In this document: in pieces, positions 1 to 5,318 of the stretch
Position numbering within the stretch: position 1 is the first letter of the stretch
Layout: every line of letters starts with the position of its first letter
DNA from: Acidobacteriota bacterium
Lineage (GTDB): Bacteria > Acidobacteriota > UBA6911 > RPQK01
Direction of reading: 5' to 3'
Length of the DNA stretch: 9,869 nucleotides
Assembly: GCA_003819755.1 (NCBI GenBank)
Contig: RPQK01000227.1
Location: forward strand, 1 to 9,869
Made by a program: the position numbers and the translations under genes
Notes under the pieces: model-generated
Databases searched by the model: none
Seen by the model: only the letters and a program-made list of their open reading frames with translations
What the model was told of the DNA's origin: nothing

Positions 1-1
1 C

Positions 2-181
2 GAAGACTTCGTTCGACGGGCCGCCGATCACCCGATCGCCCTCACAGTCAAGCAGGCCGATCTCGAGGACAACCTTGATCAGTCCCGTATCGTCGATCCG
101 ACCGACAAAGACCGGGCGCGTATTGCCCGATACGAGAAAGCTTTGAGATACGTCAAGGCAAAAGTGGAACTGACCGACTGA
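2..181 (+). CDS. HD-domain phosphohydrolase / GTP pyrophosphokinase-like protein, C-terminal fragment
   Basis: The window opens inside a gene; 59 codons remain before TGA at 179-181. The fragment reads VRRAADHPIALTVKQADLED followed by NLDQSRI, then a charged helix ending in KVELTD. The K-x-ADLEDN-x-D pattern is typical of the last metal-binding helix of stand-alone HD-domain hydrolases, often annotated as (p)ppGpp pyrophosphohydrolase or GTP pyrophosphokinase; in that family the Asp and Asn of this motif sit at the active site. The start and the HD dyad lie upstream of the window, so the exact substrate cannot be told. The next gene begins 31 nt downstream in the same direction with its own strong ribosome binding site, so the two may be co-transcribed. 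The HD family assignment is likely; a specific role in alarmone breakdown is only a possibility. Confidence 0.65.
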   Translation, partial: EDFVRRAADHPIALTVKQADLEDNLDQSRIVDPTDKDRARIARYEKALRYVKAKVELTD

Positions 182-212
182 CCTTCAGAAACGGCCACAC
201 AAAGGAGGCAAG

Positions 213-680
213 ATGGAGCACAACGAACGAAAAGAATGCATCCGTCGAATAGAGCAACTGCCCAGTCAGCTGGAAAAGGCGGTCGCCAACCTGAGCGATC
301 AGCAACTCGATATGAAGTTCCGTGAAGGAGGCTGGACGGTCCGGCAACTAGTCCATCACCTGGCCGACTCCCACGCGAACGCCTACATCCGCCTTCGACT
401 GGCGCTAACCGAGGACAAGCCGACCATCAGGCCTTACAATCAGGACGACTGGTCAAACCTCGAAGACGCCCGGACCCTTCCTGTCGGAAGCTCGCTCGAC
501 ATTCTCCGGGGCTTGCACCATCGCTGGGTGGCTCTGATGAAGTCTATGCCCGAGAAGGCGTGGGGCCGGCGACTCGTTCACCCGGAAAGAGGCGAGATGT
601 CCCTGGACGACATCCTGAAGATCTATGCCGGGCACGGCGAAAAGCATCTGGAGCACATCAAGACGGCGCTGACGCGATAG
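213..680 (+). CDS. DinB/YfiT-like metal-dependent enzyme (bacillithiol transferase BstA-like)
   Basis: A 155-residue protein starting at ATG 213, with a strong AGGAGG ribosome site at about 202-207. It matches the DinB/YfiT four-helix fold: an early REGGWTVRQLVHHLADSH motif (residues 37-54), a central IRPYNQDDW segment (72-80) and a late HGEKHLEH motif (141-148). In YfiT-like proteins one His of the first motif and two of the second, spaced HxxxH, bind a divalent metal; His49, His141 and His145 are the best candidates here. B. subtilis YfiT was first described as a putative hydrolase, and related proteins (BstA) are thiol S-transferases. Full length for the family, cytoplasmic, and no frameshift seen. 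A nonamer-repeat hairpin starts directly after the stop codon. The family is well supported; the thiol cofactor and substrate are unknown, and a bacillithiol role should not be assumed in this organism. Confidence 0.85.
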   Translation: MEHNERKECIRRIEQLPSQLEKAVANLSDQQLDMKFREGGWTVRQLVHHLADSHANAYIRLRLALTEDKPTIRPYNQDDWSNLEDARTLPVGSSLDILRGLHHRWVALMKSMPEKAWGRRLVHPERGEMSLDDILKIYAGHGEKHLEHIKTALTR

Positions 681-774
681 AAAGGACCCCAAGGACCTCA
701 GGGACCTCAAGGACGACGAAGATCATGCTCTGTCCTTGTTGTCTTTGAGGTCCCTGGGTCCTTGAGTCCTTTTT
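681..774 (+). repeat. Nonamer inverted-repeat array, probable terminator (copy 1 of AAGGACCTC family)
   Basis: The left arm (about 681-715) is made of degenerate 9-nt units of the type AAGGACCTC, starting on the base after the stop codon. The right arm (about 732-772) holds the reverse complement (GTCCTTGAGG type) and ends in TTTTT at 769-773. The arms can pair over about 40 bp with a few mismatches, around a short loop near GATCATGCTC. A long GC-rich stem followed by a T-run fits intrinsic termination after the DinB-like gene. The same unit occurs at 2394-2450 and 7723-7823. Confidence 0.75.
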
Positions 775-838
775 GTCACTGTGACGGCCAAGTGCGAGCA
801 TCGTCACACGCTTCGCCGCCAAGCTCTGGTATTTTGTA

Positions 839-870
839 ACGTTATGATCGCGAAGGTTCGCGAATGACGT
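839..870. promoter_or_regulatory. Inverted repeat upstream of promoter, candidate operator
   Basis: A perfect 7+2+7 inverted repeat, TCGCGAA-GG-TTCGCGA, lies at 848-863. Outer ACGT flanks at 839-842 and 867-870 extend the symmetry with a 2-nt offset. Its inner edge is 18 nt upstream of the -35 box at 882. Position and symmetry suit a site for a dimeric regulator, but a small transcribed hairpin from upstream readthrough is also possible. No regulator can be named. Confidence 0.35.
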
Positions 871-881
871 CCCGCTTGTGA

Positions 882-910
882 TTGACAGGACACATGCCAG
901 CTTCTAATAT
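882..910 (+). promoter_or_regulatory. Near-consensus sigma70 promoter for the 479-residue protein
   Basis: TTGACA at 882-887 (perfect -35) and TAATAT at 905-910 (5 of 6 to TATAAT) are separated by exactly 17 nt. Transcription would start near 917. A strong AAGGAGAG ribosome site at about 926-933 precedes the ATG at 941. This is the best promoter match in the window and suggests solid housekeeping-level expression, perhaps modulated through the inverted repeat at 839-870. Confidence 0.75.
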
Positions 911-940
911 TGGGCAAAAGTTCGGAAGGAGAGACACCAG

Positions 941-2380
941 ATGGCCGCAACGGGCGAAGAGAGAGTAGTTTCAGAACTAAAGGCGTGTCGAGAGTCCCTC
1001 GGTCAGATTCGGAACGAGCTGAGCACGTCTCTTGGTCAGTTCCAGCTGCAGGTGACCGGGCTGCGCGAGTCGCTGAATGAGGCCCAGCAGAACTACCGGG
1101 GGCTTCAAAACCAGCTGGATCAGCTGCAGCAGAGCTCGACGGATCTGGAGATCCAGGTCCAGGCCGCCCGAAACCTCGACGGTCGACTGGAGCAGGTGGA
1201 CGGCACACTTCAGCGAGTTGAGCTGGAGCCGTTACCGACGGTCCCGACCGGCCCCATAGAAGGCCTTGATCCTGTGCTGCTGAGGCACACACTCAGAACC
1301 CTGTCAGCCGCGAACAGCCAGGAGGAAATACTGGACGCCTTCCTCGAGCTTGCGGGCTCCAAGGTAGACAGGGCAATTCTCTTCGCCAGCAAGAACGGAT
1401 CTTATATCCCGTGGCGCAGCCGAGGCTTCTCGACCGAGGCCCTCGACTCCGTCGTCGTCGACGACCCGTCAGACCCGATCATGGTCGTCGCCAGGAACAA
1501 ACAGCTGGTTTACCGGGAACAAGCGCCGGCCGAAGCCCGGCCCTCCCTGGGCGAAGCCGGAGACCTGCCGCATGCCTTCGTGGCCATTCCTCTGGTCTTC
1601 GATGAATTCGTTCCAGTGATTTTTTATGCTGATTCCGGGGCTTCTCTGGAAGTTGATTACCTGGAAATTCTCAGTTATCTCGCTGTTCTGATCCTGAAGA
1701 ACAACGCTCTCCAGCAGCTCGCCACCCAGCAGCCTGGGGCAGAGGCCGTGACCGAACCGTCCGTTGCCCAGCCAGCCGAGCAGCCGGTTGAGCAGGCGGC
1801 CGCTCCTCCGCCGGTTGCCGTCCCAGCCGAAGAGCCAGGTATCGCACCCGAGCCGCCTCAGCCGGAGCCTGAGCCTGAGCCTGAGCTTGAGCCACCGGTT
1901 CCGCCGCCCGTCGCAATTACCGAGGATTGGGAGATTCCCCCAAGCATGCAGGAGGAACGAACGGCGGCTCCGACTCCCCCGCCGGTCGTTGTCCAGGCCC
2001 CGATTGCCGAGCCGGTCGCCGAACCCGTTGCGCCTCCCCCGGTCCCACCGCGCGTCGAACCTCCGGCCGAGCCGATTCCAGCCATCTCTTCCGAGGAACA
2101 GGAGAAGTACAACAACGAAGCCAGACGCTTCGCGCGCCTCCTCGTCTCCGAAATCAAGCTCTACAACGAGGATGAGGTGTTCAACGGCCGTCAGAACGGA
2201 GATCTGTACATGCGTTTGAAGCGAGACATCGACCGCAGTCGCGAGATGTATGAGAAACGCGTCCACGCCGCCGTGGCCAGGACGGTCGATCACTTCCATG
2301 AAGAGCTGGTGCGTATCCTGGCTCGTGAGGATGCGACGCTGATGGGTTCCGGGTATCCTGGGCCGATACTCCGGAAATAG
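941..2380 (+). CDS. Coiled-coil / GAF-like / proline-rich protein with conserved C-terminal helical domain
   Basis: 479 residues from ATG 941, with AAGGAGAG 7 nt upstream. Four regions are visible. Residues 1-95 are a Gln/Leu-rich coiled coil. Residues about 108-262 have the alternating strand-helix pattern of a GAF-like sensor (ILDAFLELAGSKVDRAILFA at 130-149, a second half with HAFVAIPLVF at 211-220, then a closing helix to about 262). Residues about 265-383 are a long Pro/Glu/Ala/Val-rich linker with a PEPEPEPELEP run. Residues about 384-465 form a charged helical domain (NNEARRFARLLVSEIKLYNE onward, then RSREMYEKRV). A similar tail recurs, from memory, on regulatory or zinc-ribbon proteins of Acidobacteria and Myxococcota. 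No catalytic motif, signal peptide or membrane segment is seen, so it is probably a cytoplasmic scaffold or signalling protein. The GAF assignment is by pattern only. A nonamer-repeat terminator follows 13 nt after the stop. Confidence 0.7.
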   Translation: MAATGEERVVSELKACRESLGQIRNELSTSLGQFQLQVTGLRESLNEAQQNYRGLQNQLDQLQQSSTDLEIQVQAARNLDGRLEQVDGTLQRVELEPLPTVPTGPIEGLDPVLLRHTLRTLSAANSQEEILDAFLELAGSKVDRAILFASKNGSYIPWRSRGFSTEALDSVVVDDPSDPIMVVARNKQLVYREQAPAEARPSLGEAGDLPHAFVAIPLVFDEFVPVIFYADSGASLEVDYLEILSYLAVLILKNNALQQLATQQPGAEAVTEPSVAQPAEQPVEQAAAPPPVAVPAEEPGIAPEPPQPEPEPEPELEPPVPPPVAITEDWEIPPSMQEERTAAPTPPPVVVQAPIAEPVAEPVAPPPVPPRVEPPAEPIPAISSEEQEKYNNEARRFARLLVSEIKLYNEDEVFNGRQNGDLYMRLKRDIDRSREMYEKRVHAAVARTVDHFHEELVRILAREDATLMGSGYPGPILRK

Positions 2381-2393
2381 AAGCATTCGGTCG

Positions 2394-2450
2394 AAAAAGG
2401 ACCTCAAGGACCTCAAGGACGTCACGCAAAACCTCCTTGAGGTCCTTTTC
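2394..2450 (+). repeat. Nonamer inverted-repeat array, probable terminator (copy 2)
   Basis: The left arm at 2394-2420 contains two full AAGGACCTC units and part of a third. The right arm at 2433-2449 is the reverse complement (CTCCTTGAGG type) ending in TTTT. The perfect core stem is about 16 bp (AAAAGGACCTCAAGGA against TCCTTGAGGTCCTTTT) with a loop around TCACGCAAAAC. Stem plus T-run makes it a convincing intrinsic terminator for the gene ending at 2380. Bases 2451-2490 after it are C-rich and hold nothing recognisable. Confidence 0.75.
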
Positions 2451-2492
2451 GGTTGTTGCCCCGCCCACCCGCCTCCCACCCCGCCCCTGCCT

Positions 2493-2498
2493 TACAAT
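2493..2498 (+). promoter_or_regulatory. -10 element placed for a leaderless polX transcript
   Basis: TACAAT (5 of 6 to TATAAT) ends 6 nt before the ATG at 2505, so transcription would start at or within a base or two of the start codon. There is no Shine-Dalgarno sequence between it and the ATG, and no good -35 at the usual spacing. Both facts fit a leaderless mRNA. Confidence 0.45.
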
Positions 2499-2504
2499 AG
2501 TTTG

Positions 2505-4238
2505 ATGGAGAACCGCGATCTGGCGGCCATGTTCGAAGAGATGGCCGACATCCTCGAAATCAAAGGCGAGAATCCTTTTCGAATTCGCTCCTTCCGCCGC
2601 GTGGCCGACATTCTGCATGGGCTCGACTTCAATGTGGCATCCACTGTCATGGAGAACCCTGACAAACTGCGCGCGATACCAGGTATCGGCGAGGGAACCA
2701 TGCGCAAAATTGGAGAAGTCGTCGCGGTTGGTCGGTGTGAAGAGCACGAACGGCTTCGCGCGGAGATTCCTGCCTCAATGCTCCCGCTGCTTCGCCTGCA
2801 AGGACTCGGTCCCAAGCGGATCCACTTGATCTGGGAGTCGCTCCGCATTTCGACTTTGGATGAGTTGGAGGCGGCTGCCCGCGACCAGAAACTCCGCACA
2901 GTTCCGGGCATCGGCGCAAAGACCGAAGGCACCATTCTGAACGCGATCGCCGACTATCGACGGGCCCAAGGCCGTTTCCGCCTCGATCAGGCTTTGGAGG
3001 CCGGTGCACCTCTCTTGGCATTTCTGCGCGACGAACCGTCGATCGTCCGGCTGGAAACCGCGGGAAGCATCAGACGGAGGCGGGAAACGATCGGCGACAT
3101 CGATATCCTGGTGACCACCGCTGAGCCCCGGAAGGCGATCGATCACTTCCTTCGCTATCCGGGAATCCGGTCGGTCCTGGGAAGCGGAGAGACCAAGACT
3201 TCCATCACGATCAGTAAGGGGCTCCAGGCGGACCTGAGGGTTCTTGAGGAGAAGTCCTTTGGGGCCGCCCTCCAGTACTTCACCGGCTCCAAGGAACACA
3301 ACGTGGTCCTGCGCGAACGCGCCAAGCGCAGGGGTCTGAAGGTGAGCGAATACGGGGTGTTTCGTGTCGATGACGACCAGAAGATCGGGGGTGAGACCGA
3401 GGAGGAGGTCTATCAGCTGCTCGATCTGCAGCCGATACCACCCGAATTGCGCGAAAACCGTGGAGAGATTGAACGGGCCGAGAACGGGACGCTACCGAAA
3501 CTGATCGAAGAGTCGGACATTCGCGGCGACCTCCACATGCACACCACCGCCTCCGATGGCCGGGACACCGTAGAAGCAATGACCCAGGCGGCTCTGGCCA
3601 GGGGTTACGAGTACGTTGCTATCACCGATCACAGCAAAGCTCTGTCGATGGTTGGAGGCCTGGATGAGGAAGCAGTCCTCCGGCACTGCCGTGAGATAGA
3701 TCTGCTTAACGAGAGGACCAGGCATGTCCGTATTCTGAAGGGCATGGAAGTGGATATCCTGGGCGAAGGCCAGCTTGATTTGAGCAATGAGGTCCTTGCC
3801 GAGCTGGATGTCGTCATCGCTTCGGTTCATTCGCACTTCAGTATGCCCTCTGCACGAATGACAGAGCGAATATGCCGGGCGCTCGAGAACCCATACGTGA
3901 ACATCCTCGCGCACCCGACCGGTCGTTTGATCCTCCGCCGGGAACCTTACGCTTTTGAACTGAAGGAAGTCTTCCAGGCCGCGATTCAAAACCGGGTGAT
4001 TCTCGAGCTAAACTCCTATCCGGATCGCCTGGACCTCAAAGATACCCACTGCCGCCTCGCGAAAGAAATGGGAGCACTGATCAGTATCAACACCGACAGT
4101 CACGCAGGCAGCATGCTCCGGTTCATGCGCTACGGGATTGCGACGGCCAGGCGCGGCTGGCTCGAGGCGGAAGATGTCGTCAACACCTATCCTCTCGCCC
4201 GACTCAGAACCATACTCAAAAAGGAGGCCTACAGGTGA
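2505..4238 (+). CDS. polX: DNA polymerase/3'-5' exonuclease PolX (family X polymerase with PHP domain)
   Basis: 577 residues from ATG 2505; an in-frame TTG at 2502 is a less likely start. Order: N-terminal 8-kDa-like helical domain (1-90) with helix-hairpin-helix AIPGIGEGT (57-65), a second hairpin TVPGIGAKT (132-140), then the palm with AGSIRRRRETIGDIDILV (186-203). The metal-binding aspartates are Asp198, Asp200 and probably Asp243 in QADLRV. The thumb contains FTGSKEHN (259-266). The PHP domain spans about 338-572. All nine expected metal ligands are present: His344, His346, Asp351, His376, Glu415, His442, His470, Asp531 and His533. Polymerase and 3'-5' exonuclease/phosphodiesterase should therefore both be active. 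Bacterial PolX acts in gap filling during base-excision and break repair in the cytoplasm. The length matches the family (about 570). There is no Shine-Dalgarno site; a -10 box just before the ATG suggests a leaderless message. Identity is secure. Confidence 0.95.
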   Translation: MENRDLAAMFEEMADILEIKGENPFRIRSFRRVADILHGLDFNVASTVMENPDKLRAIPGIGEGTMRKIGEVVAVGRCEEHERLRAEIPASMLPLLRLQGLGPKRIHLIWESLRISTLDELEAAARDQKLRTVPGIGAKTEGTILNAIADYRRAQGRFRLDQALEAGAPLLAFLRDEPSIVRLETAGSIRRRRETIGDIDILVTTAEPRKAIDHFLRYPGIRSVLGSGETKTSITISKGLQADLRVLEEKSFGAALQYFTGSKEHNVVLRERAKRRGLKVSEYGVFRVDDDQKIGGETEEEVYQLLDLQPIPPELRENRGEIERAENGTLPKLIEESDIRGDLHMHTTASDGRDTVEAMTQAALARGYEYVAITDHSKALSMVGGLDEEAVLRHCREIDLLNERTRHVRILKGMEVDILGEGQLDLSNEVLAELDVVIASVHSHFSMPSARMTERICRALENPYVNILAHPTGRLILRREPYAFELKEVFQAAIQNRVILELNSYPDRLDLKDTHCRLAKEMGALISINTDSHAGSMLRFMRYGIATARRGWLEAEDVVNTYPLARLRTILKKEAYR

Positions 4239-4240
4239 GG

Positions 4241-4246
4241 TATAAT
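4241..4246 (+). promoter_or_regulatory. Consensus -10 box upstream of the 82-residue protein
   Basis: A perfect TATAAT begins 2 nt after the polX stop codon. Transcription would start near 4253, ahead of a GGAGGGG ribosome site at 4258-4264 and the GTG at 4272. No convincing -35 is seen 16-18 nt upstream, where the sequence is A-rich polX coding DNA. The small gene may thus have its own weak promoter in addition to readthrough from polX. Confidence 0.35.
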
Positions 4247-4271
4247 CAGTCGTTTTCGGAGGGGACACATC

Positions 4272-4520
4272 GTGATAAAGGACCTTCTACCGGGTCAGGT
4301 TGTTTGTAACGAAAAGAACGAGAAGGGCAAGCCCTGTCACGGGAAGCTCAAACGCTATTATCCGTTTGCGTCATATTTCAATGAGACCGATTCCGGCCGG
4401 CTGGACGAGATCAAACGCGAGTTCGGTCAGGACCCGAAATTAGTCCTGCTCCGCTGCGAAGACTGCCGGATGATCTACCGCCTCCCGCAAGTCCTGAAAG
4501 AACAACTGAAGCAAGCGTGA
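4272..4520 (+). CDS. Small four-cysteine (probable zinc-binding) protein
   Basis: 82 residues from GTG 4272, preceded by GGAGGGG with 7 nt spacing, 33 nt after polX. Cys12 and Cys22 (VCNEKNEKGKPCHGK) together with Cys62 and Cys65 (RCEDCRMIYRLP) form a likely zinc-ribbon-type site, split by a 40-residue basic and aromatic insert (KRYYPFASYFNETD). It is soluble and charged, with no signal peptide or membrane segment. I do not recognise a named family. The C-x2-C with following strand resembles zinc ribbons in small nucleic-acid- or partner-binding proteins. Its position behind polX might hint at a link to DNA transactions, but its own -10 box weakens that argument. The stop codon is directly followed by the CGTTCAC heptamer array. 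Coding status is well supported by the ribosome site and cysteine pattern; function is unknown. Confidence 0.75.
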   Translation: MIKDLLPGQVVCNEKNEKGKPCHGKLKRYYPFASYFNETDSGRLDEIKREFGQDPKLVLLRCEDCRMIYRLPQVLKEQLKQA

Positions 4521-4799
4521 ACGGTTTACCGTTCAGCGTTCACCCGTTCAGCGTTCACCGTTCACCGTTCAGCGTTCACCGTTCACCGTTCAGCGTTCAG
4601 CGTTCACGGTTCGGCGTTTGGAGATTAGACAGTTCGCGGTTGAGGTTAAGAGCAATTCCAACCCGAAACGATTGAACCCCGAACCCAGAACCCCGAACGG
4701 TAAACGGTGGAACGGTAAACGGTGGAACGGTGAACGGTGAACGGTGAACGCTGAACGGTGAACGGTGAACGCTGAACGCTGAACGCTTGAACGGTGGTC
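4521..4799. repeat. Heptamer inverted-repeat array (CGTTCAC/CGTTCAG) with perfect 48-nt arms
   Basis: This array fills the whole gap between two convergent stop codons. The left side (4521-4615) is a run of 7-nt units CGTTCAC or CGTTCAG. The right side (about 4696-4796) is the complementary run (GTGAACG, CTGAACG), with GGTAAACGGTGGAAC variants at its inner end. Bases 4545-4592 and 4731-4778 are exact reverse complements over 48 nt, and even the order of the C and G variants is shared. The 138-nt centre is less regular; its right part has degenerate units such as GAACCC. It could form a large cruciform or a two-way terminator. Open reading through it gives only repeat-derived peptides and is not a gene. 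There are no unique spacers, so it is not CRISPR. Confidence 0.9.
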
Positions 4800-5138
4800 T
4801 CACAACTGGATCACCTCCTCGGCATCGCACTCCGGGCAGCACTCGGAGCGGAACCAGTCTATGCCCCGCCCTCCCCACCCGCATTTGAGACAGTAGACCT
4901 TGGTGTCGGCCAATCGACGGCGCAGCCTGCTTTCGAGGATCTTGTTCACCAGAACCAAGATCACTCCTCCTACCATCAGCCCGTAGCTGTAAACCGCAAC
5001 AAGCGGCGAATAGAGCACGGCGGACGTGGTGATCAGCATCAGGAGAACCAGCGCGACCACCATGAGAGCACAACCCATTCTTTTAAGCGTGGCTGGCTTT
5101 TCAAGAAAACGAATTTTCACATCCGCAGGGTGAGACAT
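4800..5138 (-). CDS. Small two-helix membrane protein with C-terminal zinc ribbon
   Basis: 112 residues, starting at ATG 5138-5136 and ending at TGA 4802-4800. A longer in-frame start at 5198 would add a basic 20-residue leader through a decayed repeat and is less likely; AGGA lies just before the chosen ATG, at tight spacing. Residues about 22-42 and 48-66 are hydrophobic membrane helices. A basic linker (RLRRRL, 71-76) then leads to a ribbon with Cys83, Cys86, Cys101 and Cys104 (YCLKCGWGG and CCPECDAEEV). The linker charge predicts that both termini face the cytoplasm, so the ribbon would be cytosolic. The CxxCGWxG pattern is common in rubredoxin-like and zinc-ribbon tails of bacterial membrane proteins. 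No enzymatic motif is present and no named family is recognised. It is transcribed divergently from the receptor gene at 5319, from which 180 nt separate it. Confidence 0.75.
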   Translation of the reverse strand: MSHPADVKIRFLEKPATLKRMGCALMVVALVLLMLITTSAVLYSPLVAVYSYGLMVGGVILVLVNKILESRLRRRLADTKVYCLKCGWGGRGIDWFRSECCPECDAEEVIQL

Positions 5139-5173
5139 GTTCCTATTGCCCCCAATCCTCAACCCCTTGCGCA

Positions 5174-5236
5174 TCAAGCGTGTGTTGTCAAGCGTCAAGC
5201 GGCGTCACGAAAGCGACATTTCGCATCACGCAATAC
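5174..5236. repeat. Decayed heptamer array (TCAAGCG-like)
   Basis: TCAAGCG occurs at 5174, 5188 and 5195, spaced 14 and 7 nt. GCGTCAC (5202), GCATCAC (5223) and GCAATAC (5230) continue in the same 7-nt register. This looks like an old short-unit array in the divergent intergenic region, now degraded. No inverted arm is visible. Confidence 0.4.
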
Positions 5237-5240
5237 CTTC

Positions 5241-5269
5241 TTGCCCCCTGCCCGGTTATCCATTATCCT
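5241..5269 (+). promoter_or_regulatory. Possible weak promoter for the receptor gene
   Basis: TTGCCC at 5241-5246 and TATCCT at 5264-5269 (each 4 of 6 to consensus) are 17 nt apart, placing a start near 5276. A purine-rich ribosome site (GGGAGAGGAG, 5301-5310) precedes the ATG at 5319. The match is modest and could be chance. Confidence 0.3.
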
Positions 5270-5318
5270 ACCGCGCAGAGGTGGCGGCGAGATCACCAGC
5301 GGGAGAGGAGAACCAAGT

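Noticed and set aside
1469..2479. 336-codon open frame on the - strand opposite the coiled-coil/GAF-like gene
   Set aside because: Low-complexity Arg/Leu-rich shadow of the Pro/Glu linker, starting in the repeat terminator region.
4521..4799. CRISPR array
   Set aside because: Units are 7 nt and contiguous, no unique spacers exist, and no cas genes are present.
4597..5073. Open frame on the - strand with repeated Phe-Ser-Val-His-Arg-Ser-Pro units
   Set aside because: These residues are the translation of the CGTTCAC array; its upstream part is out of frame with the real zinc-ribbon gene.
5139..5240. Promoter for the zinc-ribbon membrane protein on the - strand
   Set aside because: TTGACA-like boxes occur there on the - strand, but they arise from the decayed TCAAGCG repeat and no -10 box lies at proper spacing.
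4794..5318. Long N-terminal extension of the receptor frame
   Set aside because: It would begin in the heptamer array and run antisense through the zinc-ribbon membrane protein; a good ribosome site and membrane-anchor start exist at 5319.
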